Positions 53,842 through 62,317 are shown, counted from the stretch's first letter. The stretch: DNA of 64,000 bases from Bacteroides sp. (GCF_030151085.1 NZ_JASLER010000080.1:18164-82163); one strand, 5' to 3'. Made by a program: numbers and translations. Notes: generated from the sequence alone by a model not told the origin.

Positions 53842-54507
53842 TTATTCAAATTCGTCGATAGTATAATTAACGAAATCAGAGAAGCGCTTCATTTGCTTGA
53901 AGATTTCGTCAGTACGATCCAAGAAATCAGCAGCAAGGAAAAAGCTGTCAGGCTGGTTGCAGCAGACGGTGTATTCTTTGCATTGCAAGTATTTCAAATA
54001 GGGATAATCTTTTGGAAAACCTTTCGGAGCAGTCTTCAGGAAGTTTTCTCCTATAACAGGAAAATATTGATTGAAATTCTTATCTTCTACAATTTCCCGG
54101 AATTCGTCCATATTATCAAATACTGCTTGACGCAATGCTTTAAGCAATGGAGGAGGAGGGCAGTAGCTTCCACCAGCCAGGAGGCAGTTGTCAGGCTGTA
54201 TGTGGACGTAATAGCCACAGTGGTCTGATTTTTTCCCTTTAGCATTAATATAACCTCCAAAATGGTTTTTGTAAGGCGTCTTGTCTTCGCTGAAACGTGT
54301 ATCACGATAGATGCGGTAAGTACAATCTTTAGCTTGTACTCCTCGAATACTTTCATCAAATAGAGAGATACGGGAAATGAGTACTGTGAGCAAGTTTTCG
54401 AACTCATTACGGGCTATTTCATATTGTTCCCGATGGGCATTGAACCATTCACGGTTGTTATTTGCGGATAGTTCTTTTAAAAATTGAAAAATAACAGGGA
54501 TATTCAT
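53842..54507 (-). CDS. DUF2461 family protein
   Basis: A 221-residue cytosolic protein matching the DUF2461/TIGR02453 family: IPVIFQFLKELSANNNREWFNAHREQYE at the start, the DTRFSEDKTPYKNHFGGYI core, YYVHIQPDNCLLAGGSYCPPPP, and a C-terminal helical end. Function unknown. It heads an operon with YhcH and glgB, and a promoter with a TTTG/TAAATTTG pair lies directly upstream. Confidence 0.92.
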   Translation of the reverse strand: MNIPVIFQFLKELSANNNREWFNAHREQYEIARNEFENLLTVLISRISLFDESIRGVQAKDCTYRIYRDTRFSEDKTPYKNHFGGYINAKGKKSDHCGYYVHIQPDNCLLAGGSYCPPPPLLKALRQAVFDNMDEFREIVEDKNFNQYFPVIGENFLKTAPKGFPKDYPYLKYLQCKEYTVCCNQPDSFFLAADFLDRTDEIFKQMKRFSDFVNYTIDEFE

Positions 54508-54532
54508 ATTGTATTCTTTCCTTATTATCTGC

Positions 54533-54566
54533 CAAATTTACGGATTATTTTCTAACATACGACAAA
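54533..54566 (-). promoter_or_regulatory. Bacteroides promoter for the DUF2461-YhcH-glgB operon
   Basis: On the minus strand TTTG (54563-54566), 22 bp, TAAATTTG (54533-54540), 25 bp before the ATG. It lies just past a terminator (54573-54606), so the operon is separate from the upstream candidate RNA. Confidence 0.7.
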
Positions 54567-54572
54567 GAAAGG

Positions 54573-54606
54573 TAAAAAAAAGCATCGGCTCTGGTAAACC
54601 GATGCT
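54573..54606 (-). terminator. Intrinsic terminator of the candidate small RNA
   Basis: AGCATCGG/CCGATGCT stem (54581-54588 with 54599-54606), then T8 on the minus strand. Confidence 0.8.
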
Positions 54607-54726
54607 CCTTACACATTTATCAATCAAACAGACGCTTCTGTTTTTTGATGTACTTACTTATCACAAGCGGGTACGTCTCCTTTAATTAATCTTATATCTA
54701 ATACTATGAAAAACACATATAGTTAA
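54573..54726 (-). ncRNA. Candidate small RNA, about 150 nt
   Basis: On the minus strand a -7 box TAGATTTG (54732-54739) predicts a start near 54726. Two stem-loops follow (54619-54631 with 54638-54649; 54581-54588 with 54599-54606), the last followed by a run of eight T, a standard intrinsic terminator with no open gene before it. A GTG-started 14-codon frame (54620-54664), with AAAGGAG upstream, could instead encode a basic micropeptide ending KKQKRLFD. Ends and function are unproven. Confidence 0.45.
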
Positions 54727-54780
54727 CACACCAAATCTACATTTTGTTCGATAGAGTATGTGTAGATTTTGCAAATATTA

Positions 54781-54788
54781 TATCTTTG
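54781..54788 (+). promoter_or_regulatory. Bacteroides -7 box for the small 74-aa protein
   Basis: TATCTTTG, 18 bp before the ATG at 54807. Confidence 0.6.
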
Positions 54789-54806
54789 CACTAAAATATA
54801 GAACTT

Positions 54807-55031
54807 ATGGCTGAGTATAAATATGATGAAGAAAGCGTTAACACGCTGATAGAGTGGGCAAAAACGACTACTTTTCCTAAAACAGTAAAATTGAGTGAAG
54901 CAGAAAATATTTTTGATGTAAAGAGATATGTGCAGGCTAATTTGAGTGATATCGCTGCACATTATCCGGATGCTTTTTACAATCCGTCTATAACCAGGTT
55001 ATATCAGTTGAAAGAAAAACTGGAAGAATAG
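54807..55031 (+). CDS. Small hypothetical protein (74 aa)
   Basis: Starts MAEYKYDEESVNTLIEWAKTT, then VKLSEAENIFDVKRYVQANL and ends RLYQLKEKLEE. It is acidic and mostly helical, without signal peptide or Cys/His clusters. A -7 box at a normal distance and good codon use argue it is a real gene. I do not recognise the family. It sits alone between the candidate RNA promoter and a 22-bp repeat cluster. Confidence 0.75.
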   Translation: MAEYKYDEESVNTLIEWAKTTTFPKTVKLSEAENIFDVKRYVQANLSDIAAHYPDAFYNPSITRLYQLKEKLEE

Positions 55032-55049
55032 CAATAATTGCCGGTTTTT

Positions 55050-55137
55050 ACACACCTAAGTGCGTAGGCTTACGCATATAAGTGTATCGCCTTACACATA
55101 TAAGTGCGTTGCCTTGCATTGATAAGAGTGAAAAATT
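55050..55137. repeat. Tandem 22-bp intergenic repeat units, TAAGTGCGT type
   Basis: Units at 55050, 55072 and 55094 share AC(A/G)CA-x(4)-AAGTG-x(6)-GCCTT-like sequence in phase, with a degenerate fourth at 55116. The unit core TAAGTGCGT is the same as in the cluster at 23005-23092, 32 kb away. Confidence 0.85.
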
Positions 55138-55183
55138 ACGGGATGAACTTACCTATGTCTATTTCGGTAAGTTCATCCCGTAA
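55136..55183. terminator. Hairpin between the small protein gene and the amylase gene
   Basis: A perfect 18-bp stem (55136-55153 with 55166-55183; TTACGGGATGAACTTACC). It ends 35 bp from the amylase stop and can stop both strands, although U-tracts are weak. Confidence 0.65.
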
Positions 55184-55218
55184 AATTGTATAATGCGTTA
55201 AAAATATTAAGGACTGCG

Positions 55219-56916
55219 CTATAGTTTTATTTTCAATATTTTCCCGCTACATCCCTCAACAGATACATCCGTTGCTTTATAGGGCAACAAACTAATCTTC
55301 TCCTCTTTTTTACTAAGCAAGTCTACAGCTTTATATTGATCCATCTGTGGTATTTGTAGAAAGTCAAAAGCATGCGAAGGTATGTTGATAGCCAAATCCA
55401 CTGAAACATGATCGAAGTTTACTACGAATAACAACAGATCTTTTTCGAACTTGCGTATGAAAGCGTATTGTTTATGCTCATTGAAGCGCCACCCGTTAAG
55501 ATTAGCATACATCAAATCAAAAAATGCACCTTGGGAGATTACCTTTTCTTCATTACATAACGTTAATATCCGCTGATAAATGCTGTGCAGATGTTTTTGG
55601 TCTTCAGTCAACATCTTGCCATCGAATTTACCACCATTACGCCAACGACGAATGGTATCTACACTCCAATAATCAAAGATAGTTGTACGACCATCTCTAC
55701 CACTGAATCCTTCACTATCCATGCCTAATTCTCCGAATTCCTGTCCGAAGTATACCATCATCGGATTCGTATTTATGCAAGCCGAAACGATAAGTGCCGG
55801 AATTGCTTTGCGTGGATTGCTGGCAAAAAAGTCAGAAGCTATACGTTGTTCATCATGATTTTCGAGGAAGTTCAGCATTCGTTTTTCCATTCCGCCCAGG
55901 CTTTGCCAAGAATGAGTGATGGCGGTTGCCGATTCCCCTCCACAAACGATGTTGCGAAGTGTATCATACAATCCTACTTTATCATATAAATAGTCGAATT
56001 TACCACGTAGCAAGTAGTTATTATATTCCTTCGGATTATAAACTTCAGCAATAAAGAGTAGGGAAGGATATTGAGCCTTTACTTGTGGAATAACCCATTC
56101 CCAAAACTCAACAGGCACCATTTCTGCCATATCACAACGGAATCCGTCAATATCCTTTCCTGCCCAAAACATTAAAATGTCTAACATCTTAGCCCAAGTA
56201 TCAGGAATCGGATTGAAGTGGCGGGTACCGCCATTCTGATAATCGACACCATAATTCAGCTTTACGGTTTCATACCAATCGTTGATATTAGGATAGGCAT
56301 CAAAACGATTGTTGCCGGTTGCTTTGGCAGGAAACTCCTTATAAGGTTCGGCAGCTGCACCTTTCATGTCAAATTGTCCGTGCAACTCAGCTTGGGGGAT
56401 ATAATAGAAATTATTGTAAGGACTGAAAGCATAGTTTGTATCGTCATTAGCTCCTAATTGAGAAGTTCCATCGGGTTGTGCGTCCGAGTGATACTGACGA
56501 GCTACGTGGTTAGGTACAAAGTCGATGATAACTTTCAAGTTACTACGGTGAGTACGTTGCACCAGCTGTTCGAATTCTTTCATTCGTTCCGGAACATCCT
56601 TAGCTAAATCGGGATCTACATCGTAGTAATCCTTGATAGCATACGGCGATCCGGCCTTTCCTTTCACGATTGCAGGATGATCGGGACGGATGTTGTAACG
56701 ACGGTAATCGGTTTGTGTGGCGTGTTCAATAATGCCTGTATACCAGATATGGGTAGCGCCTAGCTTCTTTATCTCATTCAAAGCTTTGGTTGTAAAGTCT
56801 GCCATTTTACCGCATCCGTTTTCTGTGATGCTGCCATTATTGATGCAGTGATTATTGTCATTCCCAAATAATCGGGTAAATACTTGGTAAATAATCAATT
56901 TGTTATCTTCATTCAT
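55219..56916 (-). CDS. GH13 alpha-amylase family glycosidase (cytoplasmic)
   Basis: A 565-residue glycoside hydrolase. The GH13 regions are visible: region I VIIDFVPNHV, nucleophile Asp in DGFRCDMAEMVP, acid Glu in LFIAEVYNP, and third Asp in FLENHDEQRIASD. The start at 56916 (MNEDNKLIIYQVFTR) is chosen since the barrel begins at once and the upstream 20 residues are not family-like. It has no signal peptide, so it acts in the cytosol, on glycogen or imported maltodextrin. glgB lies 2 kb away. Patatin gene 22 bp upstream, likely co-transcribed. Confidence 0.92.
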   Translation of the reverse strand: MNEDNKLIIYQVFTRLFGNDNNHCINNGSITENGCGKMADFTTKALNEIKKLGATHIWYTGIIEHATQTDYRRYNIRPDHPAIVKGKAGSPYAIKDYYDVDPDLAKDVPERMKEFEQLVQRTHRSNLKVIIDFVPNHVARQYHSDAQPDGTSQLGANDDTNYAFSPYNNFYYIPQAELHGQFDMKGAAAEPYKEFPAKATGNNRFDAYPNINDWYETVKLNYGVDYQNGGTRHFNPIPDTWAKMLDILMFWAGKDIDGFRCDMAEMVPVEFWEWVIPQVKAQYPSLLFIAEVYNPKEYNNYLLRGKFDYLYDKVGLYDTLRNIVCGGESATAITHSWQSLGGMEKRMLNFLENHDEQRIASDFFASNPRKAIPALIVSACINTNPMMVYFGQEFGELGMDSEGFSGRDGRTTIFDYWSVDTIRRWRNGGKFDGKMLTEDQKHLHSIYQRILTLCNEEKVISQGAFFDLMYANLNGWRFNEHKQYAFIRKFEKDLLLFVVNFDHVSVDLAINIPSHAFDFLQIPQMDQYKAVDLLSKKEEKISLLPYKATDVSVEGCSGKILKIKL

Positions 56917-56938
56917 TTCATTAATATTTAGAGAATGG

Positions 56939-57757
56939 TTATTTAAGTTCTTCTTTCCAGATATTTCCTTTGTCAACTAACAAGCCTTCTAATATATCAT
57001 TAGCAGTATTATATCCTTGCATGAATATTTCTTCCGCTTTTTCTAACTCCGTATTGCTGTAGCCATCCAAATTATAGGGTTCTATCAGCAAGTCAGCCTT
57101 TTCACGTTCAGGAAATGAATTGGAGCGGAACATAAAGTTATAAGAGCGTAAGGCGATGCTGACAATGTTCATTTTATATTCAGGAGCCATAAGCGGACTG
57201 ACATTGACCGCCACTACTTTTCCACAAATACGCCGGATGGTAGAAACCGGTAAATTCATCAGAAGTCCACCGTCAACATAATGAGTACCTTCTATTTTTA
57301 CCGGAGCAAACAACACAGGCATACAACATGAGGCAGCTACACGTTCAGCAATGTTTCCCTTGTGGAAATGTGCCAAACGACCGTGGTCTAGATCTGTTGC
57401 AGTAATGATAAGAGGTATCTGTAGGTCTTCTAACTTTTTGGCTTTCAAATTGCTTTTCAAGAAGTCGACAAATTCACCTAATTCAAATAAACCTACCTTG
57501 GGAATCACCATCTTGGTTAAATCTTGAAATTTATGTCCGCGAAAGAAGTCCAGTACTTTGTGTGGTTCGTTTCCATCTGCATAAAACACTCCTGCCAGAG
57601 CACCCGCACTGACACCGGAAAGTATGTCTGGTTTAATATCATGCTCCAGTAAAGCTTGCATTGCACCTAAATGGGCAAATCCTTTAATAAAACCACCGCT
57701 TAAAGCAAAACCTACCGGATATTTTTTAGTAAACCAATTGTTTGTAGTTACCTCCAT
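56939..57757 (-). CDS. Patatin-like phospholipase
   Basis: A 272-residue RssA-type serine lipase. Oxyanion segment GFALSGGFIKGFAHLGAMQAL (about 16-36), nucleophile Ser in ILSGVSAGALAG (GxSxG, about Ser48), and the Asp of the dyad in HYVDGGLLMNLPV (DGG, about 167-169). No signal peptide, so cytosolic or membrane associated. It is followed at 22 bp by the amylase gene, an arrangement with no clear functional reason. Confidence 0.93.
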   Translation of the reverse strand: MEVTTNNWFTKKYPVGFALSGGFIKGFAHLGAMQALLEHDIKPDILSGVSAGALAGVFYADGNEPHKVLDFFRGHKFQDLTKMVIPKVGLFELGEFVDFLKSNLKAKKLEDLQIPLIITATDLDHGRLAHFHKGNIAERVAASCCMPVLFAPVKIEGTHYVDGGLLMNLPVSTIRRICGKVVAVNVSPLMAPEYKMNIVSIALRSYNFMFRSNSFPEREKADLLIEPYNLDGYSNTELEKAEEIFMQGYNTANDILEGLLVDKGNIWKEELK

Positions 57758-57853
57758 GTTAAAAATACACTCTATTGTTCGGCACGAATTTAGTTATTTT
57801 ATTGAAGGGAGAATGAAAATATAAGAAAAATGTTCAAAGACTGATAGAAAAAG

Positions 57854-57882
57854 ATGGGCATGTAATTCGTTTACATGCCCAT
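57854..57882. terminator. Terminator of the iron-sulfur/DUF362 operon
   Basis: ATGGGCATGTAA (57854-57865) with TTACATGCCCAT (57871-57882), perfect 12-bp stem with 5-nt loop, 34 bp after the operon's last stop. Confidence 0.8.
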
Positions 57883-57915
57883 TCTATATATATAATGATA
57901 AAAAAATGTCTATAT

Positions 57916-59454
57916 TTAGAAACCAAAATCATCAACTTTTATCTTTTCCTGTTCCTTTTCTACAAATGGATGTGCTTCTTGTTGTACCTTATGTCCCTCT
58001 ATATGCACTGCACGGAAGGGGCGGGATGGACAAATATACTCACAGCCACCGCAACCTACACAAATATCAGTATTTACATGTGGAATAGTAAGACCATCTT
58101 TATAAGGAACCATAGACAATGCTTGGGTAGGACAATGCTCCGAGCATGCACCGCAACTGGTGCCGTCGGTATACACAATGCAATTCTCTATAATGAATAC
58201 CACTTGTCCTATTTGTGTCAGATGCTTTTGCTCTACAGTTAAAGGCTTAATAGCTCCATTCGGACAAACCTCACCGCAAACAGTACACCCAAAGTTACAG
58301 AAACCTTTTTCGAAAGATACGGTAGGCTGCATGATGCCTTGCAGGCCATATTCCATAAATGATGGCTTTAATACATGTGAAGGACATTTACTTACACATA
58401 AATGACATGATGTACAGTTTGCCTGGAAATGTGCCAGACTGATAGAACCCGGAGGAGTTATCGGAGTTTGGCGTTTATCACTTTTTTGTCCGGCGGCTGT
58501 GGCTATTGCAGCTTTAGTTTGTGCCATTACTTCTGTGGCGGCACTTGCAGTGGTTAGTCCGGCAATTAAAAAACGACGTTTTGATGTATCCGATGCTGAA
58601 GCTTTCTCATCTGTATGTTTCTTTAATGCAGCAGATGGTAATGAGTATACCAAAGCTTTTTCCTTGCAACTGCCCAGACAATCAAAGCAATCCACACAAC
58701 GGGAATAGTCTATTCGTTGGTTCTTACTATCAATGCAAGAAGCCTTACATTTTGTACCGCAAATCATACAATGCGTACATTTATTCTCGTCAATGCGTAT
58801 TTTAAAAAAGGAATAACGGCTTAAAAATCCCAATAACGTACCTACCGGACACATGGTATTACACCATGTACGCCCATGTTTCCAAGCAAGAAAGCCTATA
58901 AGCAGAAAAGTTACCAATCCAATTATAAAAGAAGAGATGCTAAGCAGAGAGGCATCTACCTGATAGAATGTATAATTGTCGAAACGGGAAACAATGGATT
59001 CCAACAAATTGTTTCCCGACATATATACCGGCTTAAATACATTGGTTACCATACGTCCAAAAGCACTATAAGGATCTAAAAAACCAAGTAGTGCTGTAAA
59101 TCCGCATAAAAAGGTAAGGATCGTAACTGCCAAAACCGTCCATCTTAGAATATTTTTGGCAGGAGAGTAACGAAAACGCTTTTTCTTTTTTGCCGTTCTC
59201 TTGGAAATCCAGTTCACTAAATCCTGAAAGACTCCCATAGGGCAGATCACAGAGCAGTAAATACGACCAAATATCAATGTAATGGCAATCAATGCAACCA
59301 ATATAAAAATACTGAGCGACATTAATGCAGGCACAAATTGGATATGTGCTAATACATGAAATTTATTAGGTAGTATTTCTGCAAAATCCAGAAAGTAAAA
59401 GGTTATCAATCCGAATAATAAGACAGATAATACTATTCTTGTTTTTCTCAACAT
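57916..59454 (-). CDS. Membrane polyferredoxin, NosR/NapH-like 4Fe-4S protein
   Basis: A 512-residue fusion-like protein. The N-terminal half has about five membrane helices, with NapH-type CxxxCP clusters in IYCSVICPMGVF and WCNTMCPVGTLLG, followed by ferredoxin motifs CTHCMICGTKC and CVDCFDCLGSC. A second twin-Arg/hydrophobic segment (SKRRFLIAGLTTASAA, about 293-309) separates a C-terminal ferredoxin region with CTSCHLCVSKCP, CNFGCTVCGEVCP, CGACSEHC and CVGCGGCEYICP. It probably carries electrons across or along the inner membrane. Last gene of the cluster, 30 bp after the DUF362 gene. Electron donor and acceptor unknown. Confidence 0.85.
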   Translation of the reverse strand: MLRKTRIVLSVLLFGLITFYFLDFAEILPNKFHVLAHIQFVPALMSLSIFILVALIAITLIFGRIYCSVICPMGVFQDLVNWISKRTAKKKKRFRYSPAKNILRWTVLAVTILTFLCGFTALLGFLDPYSAFGRMVTNVFKPVYMSGNNLLESIVSRFDNYTFYQVDASLLSISSFIIGLVTFLLIGFLAWKHGRTWCNTMCPVGTLLGFLSRYSFFKIRIDENKCTHCMICGTKCKASCIDSKNQRIDYSRCVDCFDCLGSCKEKALVYSLPSAALKKHTDEKASASDTSKRRFLIAGLTTASAATEVMAQTKAAIATAAGQKSDKRQTPITPPGSISLAHFQANCTSCHLCVSKCPSHVLKPSFMEYGLQGIMQPTVSFEKGFCNFGCTVCGEVCPNGAIKPLTVEQKHLTQIGQVVFIIENCIVYTDGTSCGACSEHCPTQALSMVPYKDGLTIPHVNTDICVGCGGCEYICPSRPFRAVHIEGHKVQQEAHPFVEKEQEKIKVDDFGF

Positions 59455-59484
59455 GAGTCTGTTTTATTTTGAAAATAGGTTGTT

Positions 59485-60420
59485 CTAGATCTTAATGCGC
59501 TTGATATTCAATTTATCCAAATCCATCGTTCCTATTCTCAGCGCTTCCCCGTTTGCGAGATGTCCTACAGCATCGAGGGGCATTTCACGTACTTGATTAA
59601 AGAATTTGGCAGCCGCCGTATCCACAGCAACAATATCTTGTGAGATGAAAAGTCCTTTGGTCAGAACAACATCCGATGCCGAACGTCCTTGCGGGCCGTT
59701 GGTCTTCATGATGCGATAAGCATCTACGACGTTAAGTACGGCTTTCTTCTGAAGTGTACAAATGTCGGCGATGCACTGCTGTAAGTCATTCTGATGGAAG
59801 AATCCCCGATCCCACACAATACCCATGTGATTTTTCATGGAGATTGTCAACTGGGCACCTCCATGATTTTTGAGAATAGGAACATTGATCCATACATCAC
59901 AATTCAAGATGGCTTCATGAATCTTGGCACTCTTCAATTTCTTACCTTGAGGCAAAGAAACATTCCGGTAGTAGCTTTCCAAATGGGCAGGCATTACTTT
60001 AGCACCGGCGGCTTTAGCAGCAGCTTCAATGCCACTAGTTTTATAACACTTCTGCCAATCGTCACAAGTATGGTCGAAAACAGTAACTTCTTTAGCACCG
60101 GCGGCAAAGCATTGTTTTACAATTTCTGTGATGAGTTTGGGATTTGTATTTCCTGCCAGTTCAGGGGATTTATCCCAGCCGATATTAGGCTTAACCACAA
60201 CCTTTTGTCCGGGTTTGATAAAGTTCTTCATTCCGCCCATTTCTGCAATACCACGTCGGAACATTGCTTCCGGTTCGCCACCCATTACAGCTACAAGGTC
60301 TACTTTATTACCCCCTGCATTGGTAAAAGTCTGTGCCAATACATCCATGGCTTCCGAACTCTGCACCGTCATAACAGCTCCGGTTACTGCGAGTGTCTTT
60401 AGAAAATCTCTTCTGTCCAT
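59485..60420 (-). CDS. DUF362 domain protein with twin-arginine-like leader
   Basis: A 311-residue protein. The leader MDRRDFLKTLAVTGAVMTVQSSEA contains RRDFLK and a hydrophobic stretch like a Tat signal; whether the organism has TatC must be checked. The rest matches DUF362: VVVKPNIGWDKSPELAGNTNPKLI, the VFDHTCDDW segment, LKNHGGAQLTISMKNHMG and FISQDIVAVDTAAAKFF. No cysteine cluster of ferredoxin type is present. Third gene of four in the cluster (gaps 29 and 30 bp). Function of DUF362 is not established. Confidence 0.88.
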   Translation of the reverse strand: MDRRDFLKTLAVTGAVMTVQSSEAMDVLAQTFTNAGGNKVDLVAVMGGEPEAMFRRGIAEMGGMKNFIKPGQKVVVKPNIGWDKSPELAGNTNPKLITEIVKQCFAAGAKEVTVFDHTCDDWQKCYKTSGIEAAAKAAGAKVMPAHLESYYRNVSLPQGKKLKSAKIHEAILNCDVWINVPILKNHGGAQLTISMKNHMGIVWDRGFFHQNDLQQCIADICTLQKKAVLNVVDAYRIMKTNGPQGRSASDVVLTKGLFISQDIVAVDTAAAKFFNQVREMPLDAVGHLANGEALRIGTMDLDKLNIKRIKI

Positions 60421-60449
60421 AAGGTTAACTTTAAGTTTTAAATCGTTTC

Positions 60450-60959
60450 TTAGATCTTAGCAATCGCTTTCAATAAAGCATATCCGCCGAACCATTGAAT
60501 CAGCATACCGGGGATACCCATGCGGAAATCTTGTACGGCAAGTAAGAGGTTACCGGTTAACGCCCATTCAAAGGCAGTACCTACAACCTGATAAGCAAGA
60601 ACAACACCTAGTAATGCCAATAAAGATACACTTTTGGCATAGCGGGCAGCAAGTGCAGCAGCTCCTGCCAATAAGCCTGATTTAATCAAAATAGCCGGTA
60701 ATACGGCAGCAGCAGGCATAGCGAAAAGCAGATGATTGATAACAGGAGATAATATAGCGGTCAGCAGACCAACCCGGAAACCATATTTATAAGCAGCTAT
60801 CAAAGTGAAAAAGTAAATAGGAAGTAGTGTAGGACCACCGGCGGGAACCAAATGGCAGATTTGTGGTAAAGCAATGTTTCCTACAACAAATAAAAGAGCG
60901 AATAAATAGGTCTTTACATTTCCGAAAGACAAGGAGTAAAGTTTAGCGGATGTTTCCAT
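60450..60959 (-). CDS. ECF transporter S-component-like membrane protein
   Basis: A 169-residue membrane protein with about five to six hydrophobic helices (YLFALLFVVGNIALPQICHLV, LLPIYFFTLIAAYKYGFRVGLLTAILSPVINHLL, ALLGVVLAYQVVG and others). The length, small Ala/Gly-rich helices and AxxxA-like first helix suggest an ECF S-component or related membrane protein. No EcfA/EcfT genes are near. It lies inside the iron-sulfur cluster (gaps 65 and 29 bp), so it may instead be a membrane partner of the redox proteins. Confidence 0.65.
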   Translation of the reverse strand: METSAKLYSLSFGNVKTYLFALLFVVGNIALPQICHLVPAGGPTLLPIYFFTLIAAYKYGFRVGLLTAILSPVINHLLFAMPAAAVLPAILIKSGLLAGAAALAARYAKSVSLLALLGVVLAYQVVGTAFEWALTGNLLLAVQDFRMGIPGMLIQWFGGYALLKAIAKI

Positions 60960-61024
60960 TTGTATAATATTAAAAGTGAATTGATAAATCTATTTAAAGT
61001 ATGACTATTAAAATGGGAAAAGGT

Positions 61025-62146
61025 TTAAATCTTAACCAAATCATATTCCATAGTTCCTATTCCCAACTTCTCTGCATGGCGTAATCCGGCCAGCCAATCT
61101 GTGTCGGGGTGCATGATATGGAATTTGTCACAACCACATAAGTCATCATGCTCATGTTCCTTGAAAAGTACATTGCTGCTATGCAGTATCGGTGCTTGGG
61201 TGACCATATCCGCGCAAGCTTTATCCAAGGCCACAGGATCTGCCGAAGCTAATATCCCTAAATCCGGAATAATAGCTGCATCATTATGGTTCCAACAATC
61301 GCATTCAGGTGAAACATTCATGATAAAACTGATATGGAAATGAGGCTTATCTTTCAATACAGCGAGCGTATATTCTGCGATTTTATAATTCAGACGCTCT
61401 GAGGTGTCCCAATCTGCCACTACGGCAGCATCATGCTGGCAAAGGGCTACACACTGGCCGCAACCTACACATTTTACGTAATCTATTTCGGCTTTGCGTT
61501 GAACATTCAGGTGAATAGCATCATGGGCACAATTTTTTACGCAGATGTTGCAACCTATGCAATTCTCTTCGGCTATTTTGGGTTGGGAGGAAGCATGAAG
61601 TTCCAGTTTACCACCTACACTGGCGCATCCCATTCCCAGGTTTTTCAGAGCTCCACCAAAGCCCGCTTGCTCGTGACCTTTAAAGTGGTTCATGCTGATG
61701 ATGATATCTGCATCTGCAATAGCTGTACCGATTTTAGGAGCTGGACAATATTCACCATCTATAGGTATCTCCCGATAGTCCGTACCTTTCAGTCCATCGC
61801 CTATAATAACCTGGCACTGGGCGGATATTGGATTGAATCCATTCTCCATTGCACTTTGCAAATGATCTACTGCATTGGAACGACGACCGGAATATAGGGT
61901 ATTACAGTCAGTCAAGAAGGGTCTTGCACCTAGTCCGCGAAGCAGATTGGCCATACGTGCGGCATAGTTTGGGCGGATATATGCCAGATTACCCGGTTCT
62001 CCAAAATGTATTTTTATGGCTACGAAATTATCTTTCAAAGGGAGTTGCTCAATACCGGCCCGTTTTAATAGACGTTCCATTTTATCTAAAAGATTAGAGG
62101 TAGGAGAGGTACGCAAATCAGAGTAGTATACTTTTGCTTTTTCCAT
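61025..62146 (-). CDS. DUF362 domain and 2x[4Fe-4S] protein
   Basis: A 373-residue cytosolic protein. DUF362 region: the start VYYSDLRTSPTSNLLDKMERLL, FVAIKIHFGEPGNLAYIRPNYAARMANLLR, and HFKGHEQAGFGGALKNLGMG. A ferredoxin insert carries CIGCNICVKNC and CVGCGQCVALC (about 196-235). The start at 62146 follows a -7 box by 30 bp; a longer frame adds 11 unlike residues and crosses the promoter. First gene of the four-gene cluster. It could load or pass electrons to the membrane polyferredoxin. Confidence 0.88.
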   Translation of the reverse strand: MEKAKVYYSDLRTSPTSNLLDKMERLLKRAGIEQLPLKDNFVAIKIHFGEPGNLAYIRPNYAARMANLLRGLGARPFLTDCNTLYSGRRSNAVDHLQSAMENGFNPISAQCQVIIGDGLKGTDYREIPIDGEYCPAPKIGTAIADADIIISMNHFKGHEQAGFGGALKNLGMGCASVGGKLELHASSQPKIAEENCIGCNICVKNCAHDAIHLNVQRKAEIDYVKCVGCGQCVALCQHDAAVVADWDTSERLNYKIAEYTLAVLKDKPHFHISFIMNVSPECDCWNHNDAAIIPDLGILASADPVALDKACADMVTQAPILHSSNVLFKEHEHDDLCGCDKFHIMHPDTDWLAGLRHAEKLGIGTMEYDLVKI

Positions 62147-62176
62147 GTTTATACCTATTAATAGTGATTGTTCCTG

Positions 62177-62184
62177 CAAAAATA
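62177..62184 (-). promoter_or_regulatory. Bacteroides -7 box for the iron-sulfur/DUF362 operon
   Basis: TATTTTTG on the minus strand, 30 bp before the ATG at 62146. Confidence 0.5.
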
Positions 62185-62284
62185 ATAGATAAAATTAAAT
62201 AATTGTAGGTATATGGATAAAAAAAGTAGGGATATCCCTTTTGATTAATAGGGTAAAAGAAGGGAACTGTTTCACTTCTCCGTT

Positions 62285-62292
62285 TATCTTTG
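62285..62292 (+). promoter_or_regulatory. Bacteroides -7 box for the BamE-like lipoprotein
   Basis: TATCTTTG, 25 bp before the ATG at 62318; no TTTG at -33. Confidence 0.55.
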
Positions 62293-62317
62293 CAGTAAAC
62301 TATAAAACTAAATTAAG

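Noticed and set aside
60450..60959. Complete ECF vitamin transporter
   Set aside because: Only an S-component-like protein is present; EcfA, EcfA' and EcfT are absent from the window.
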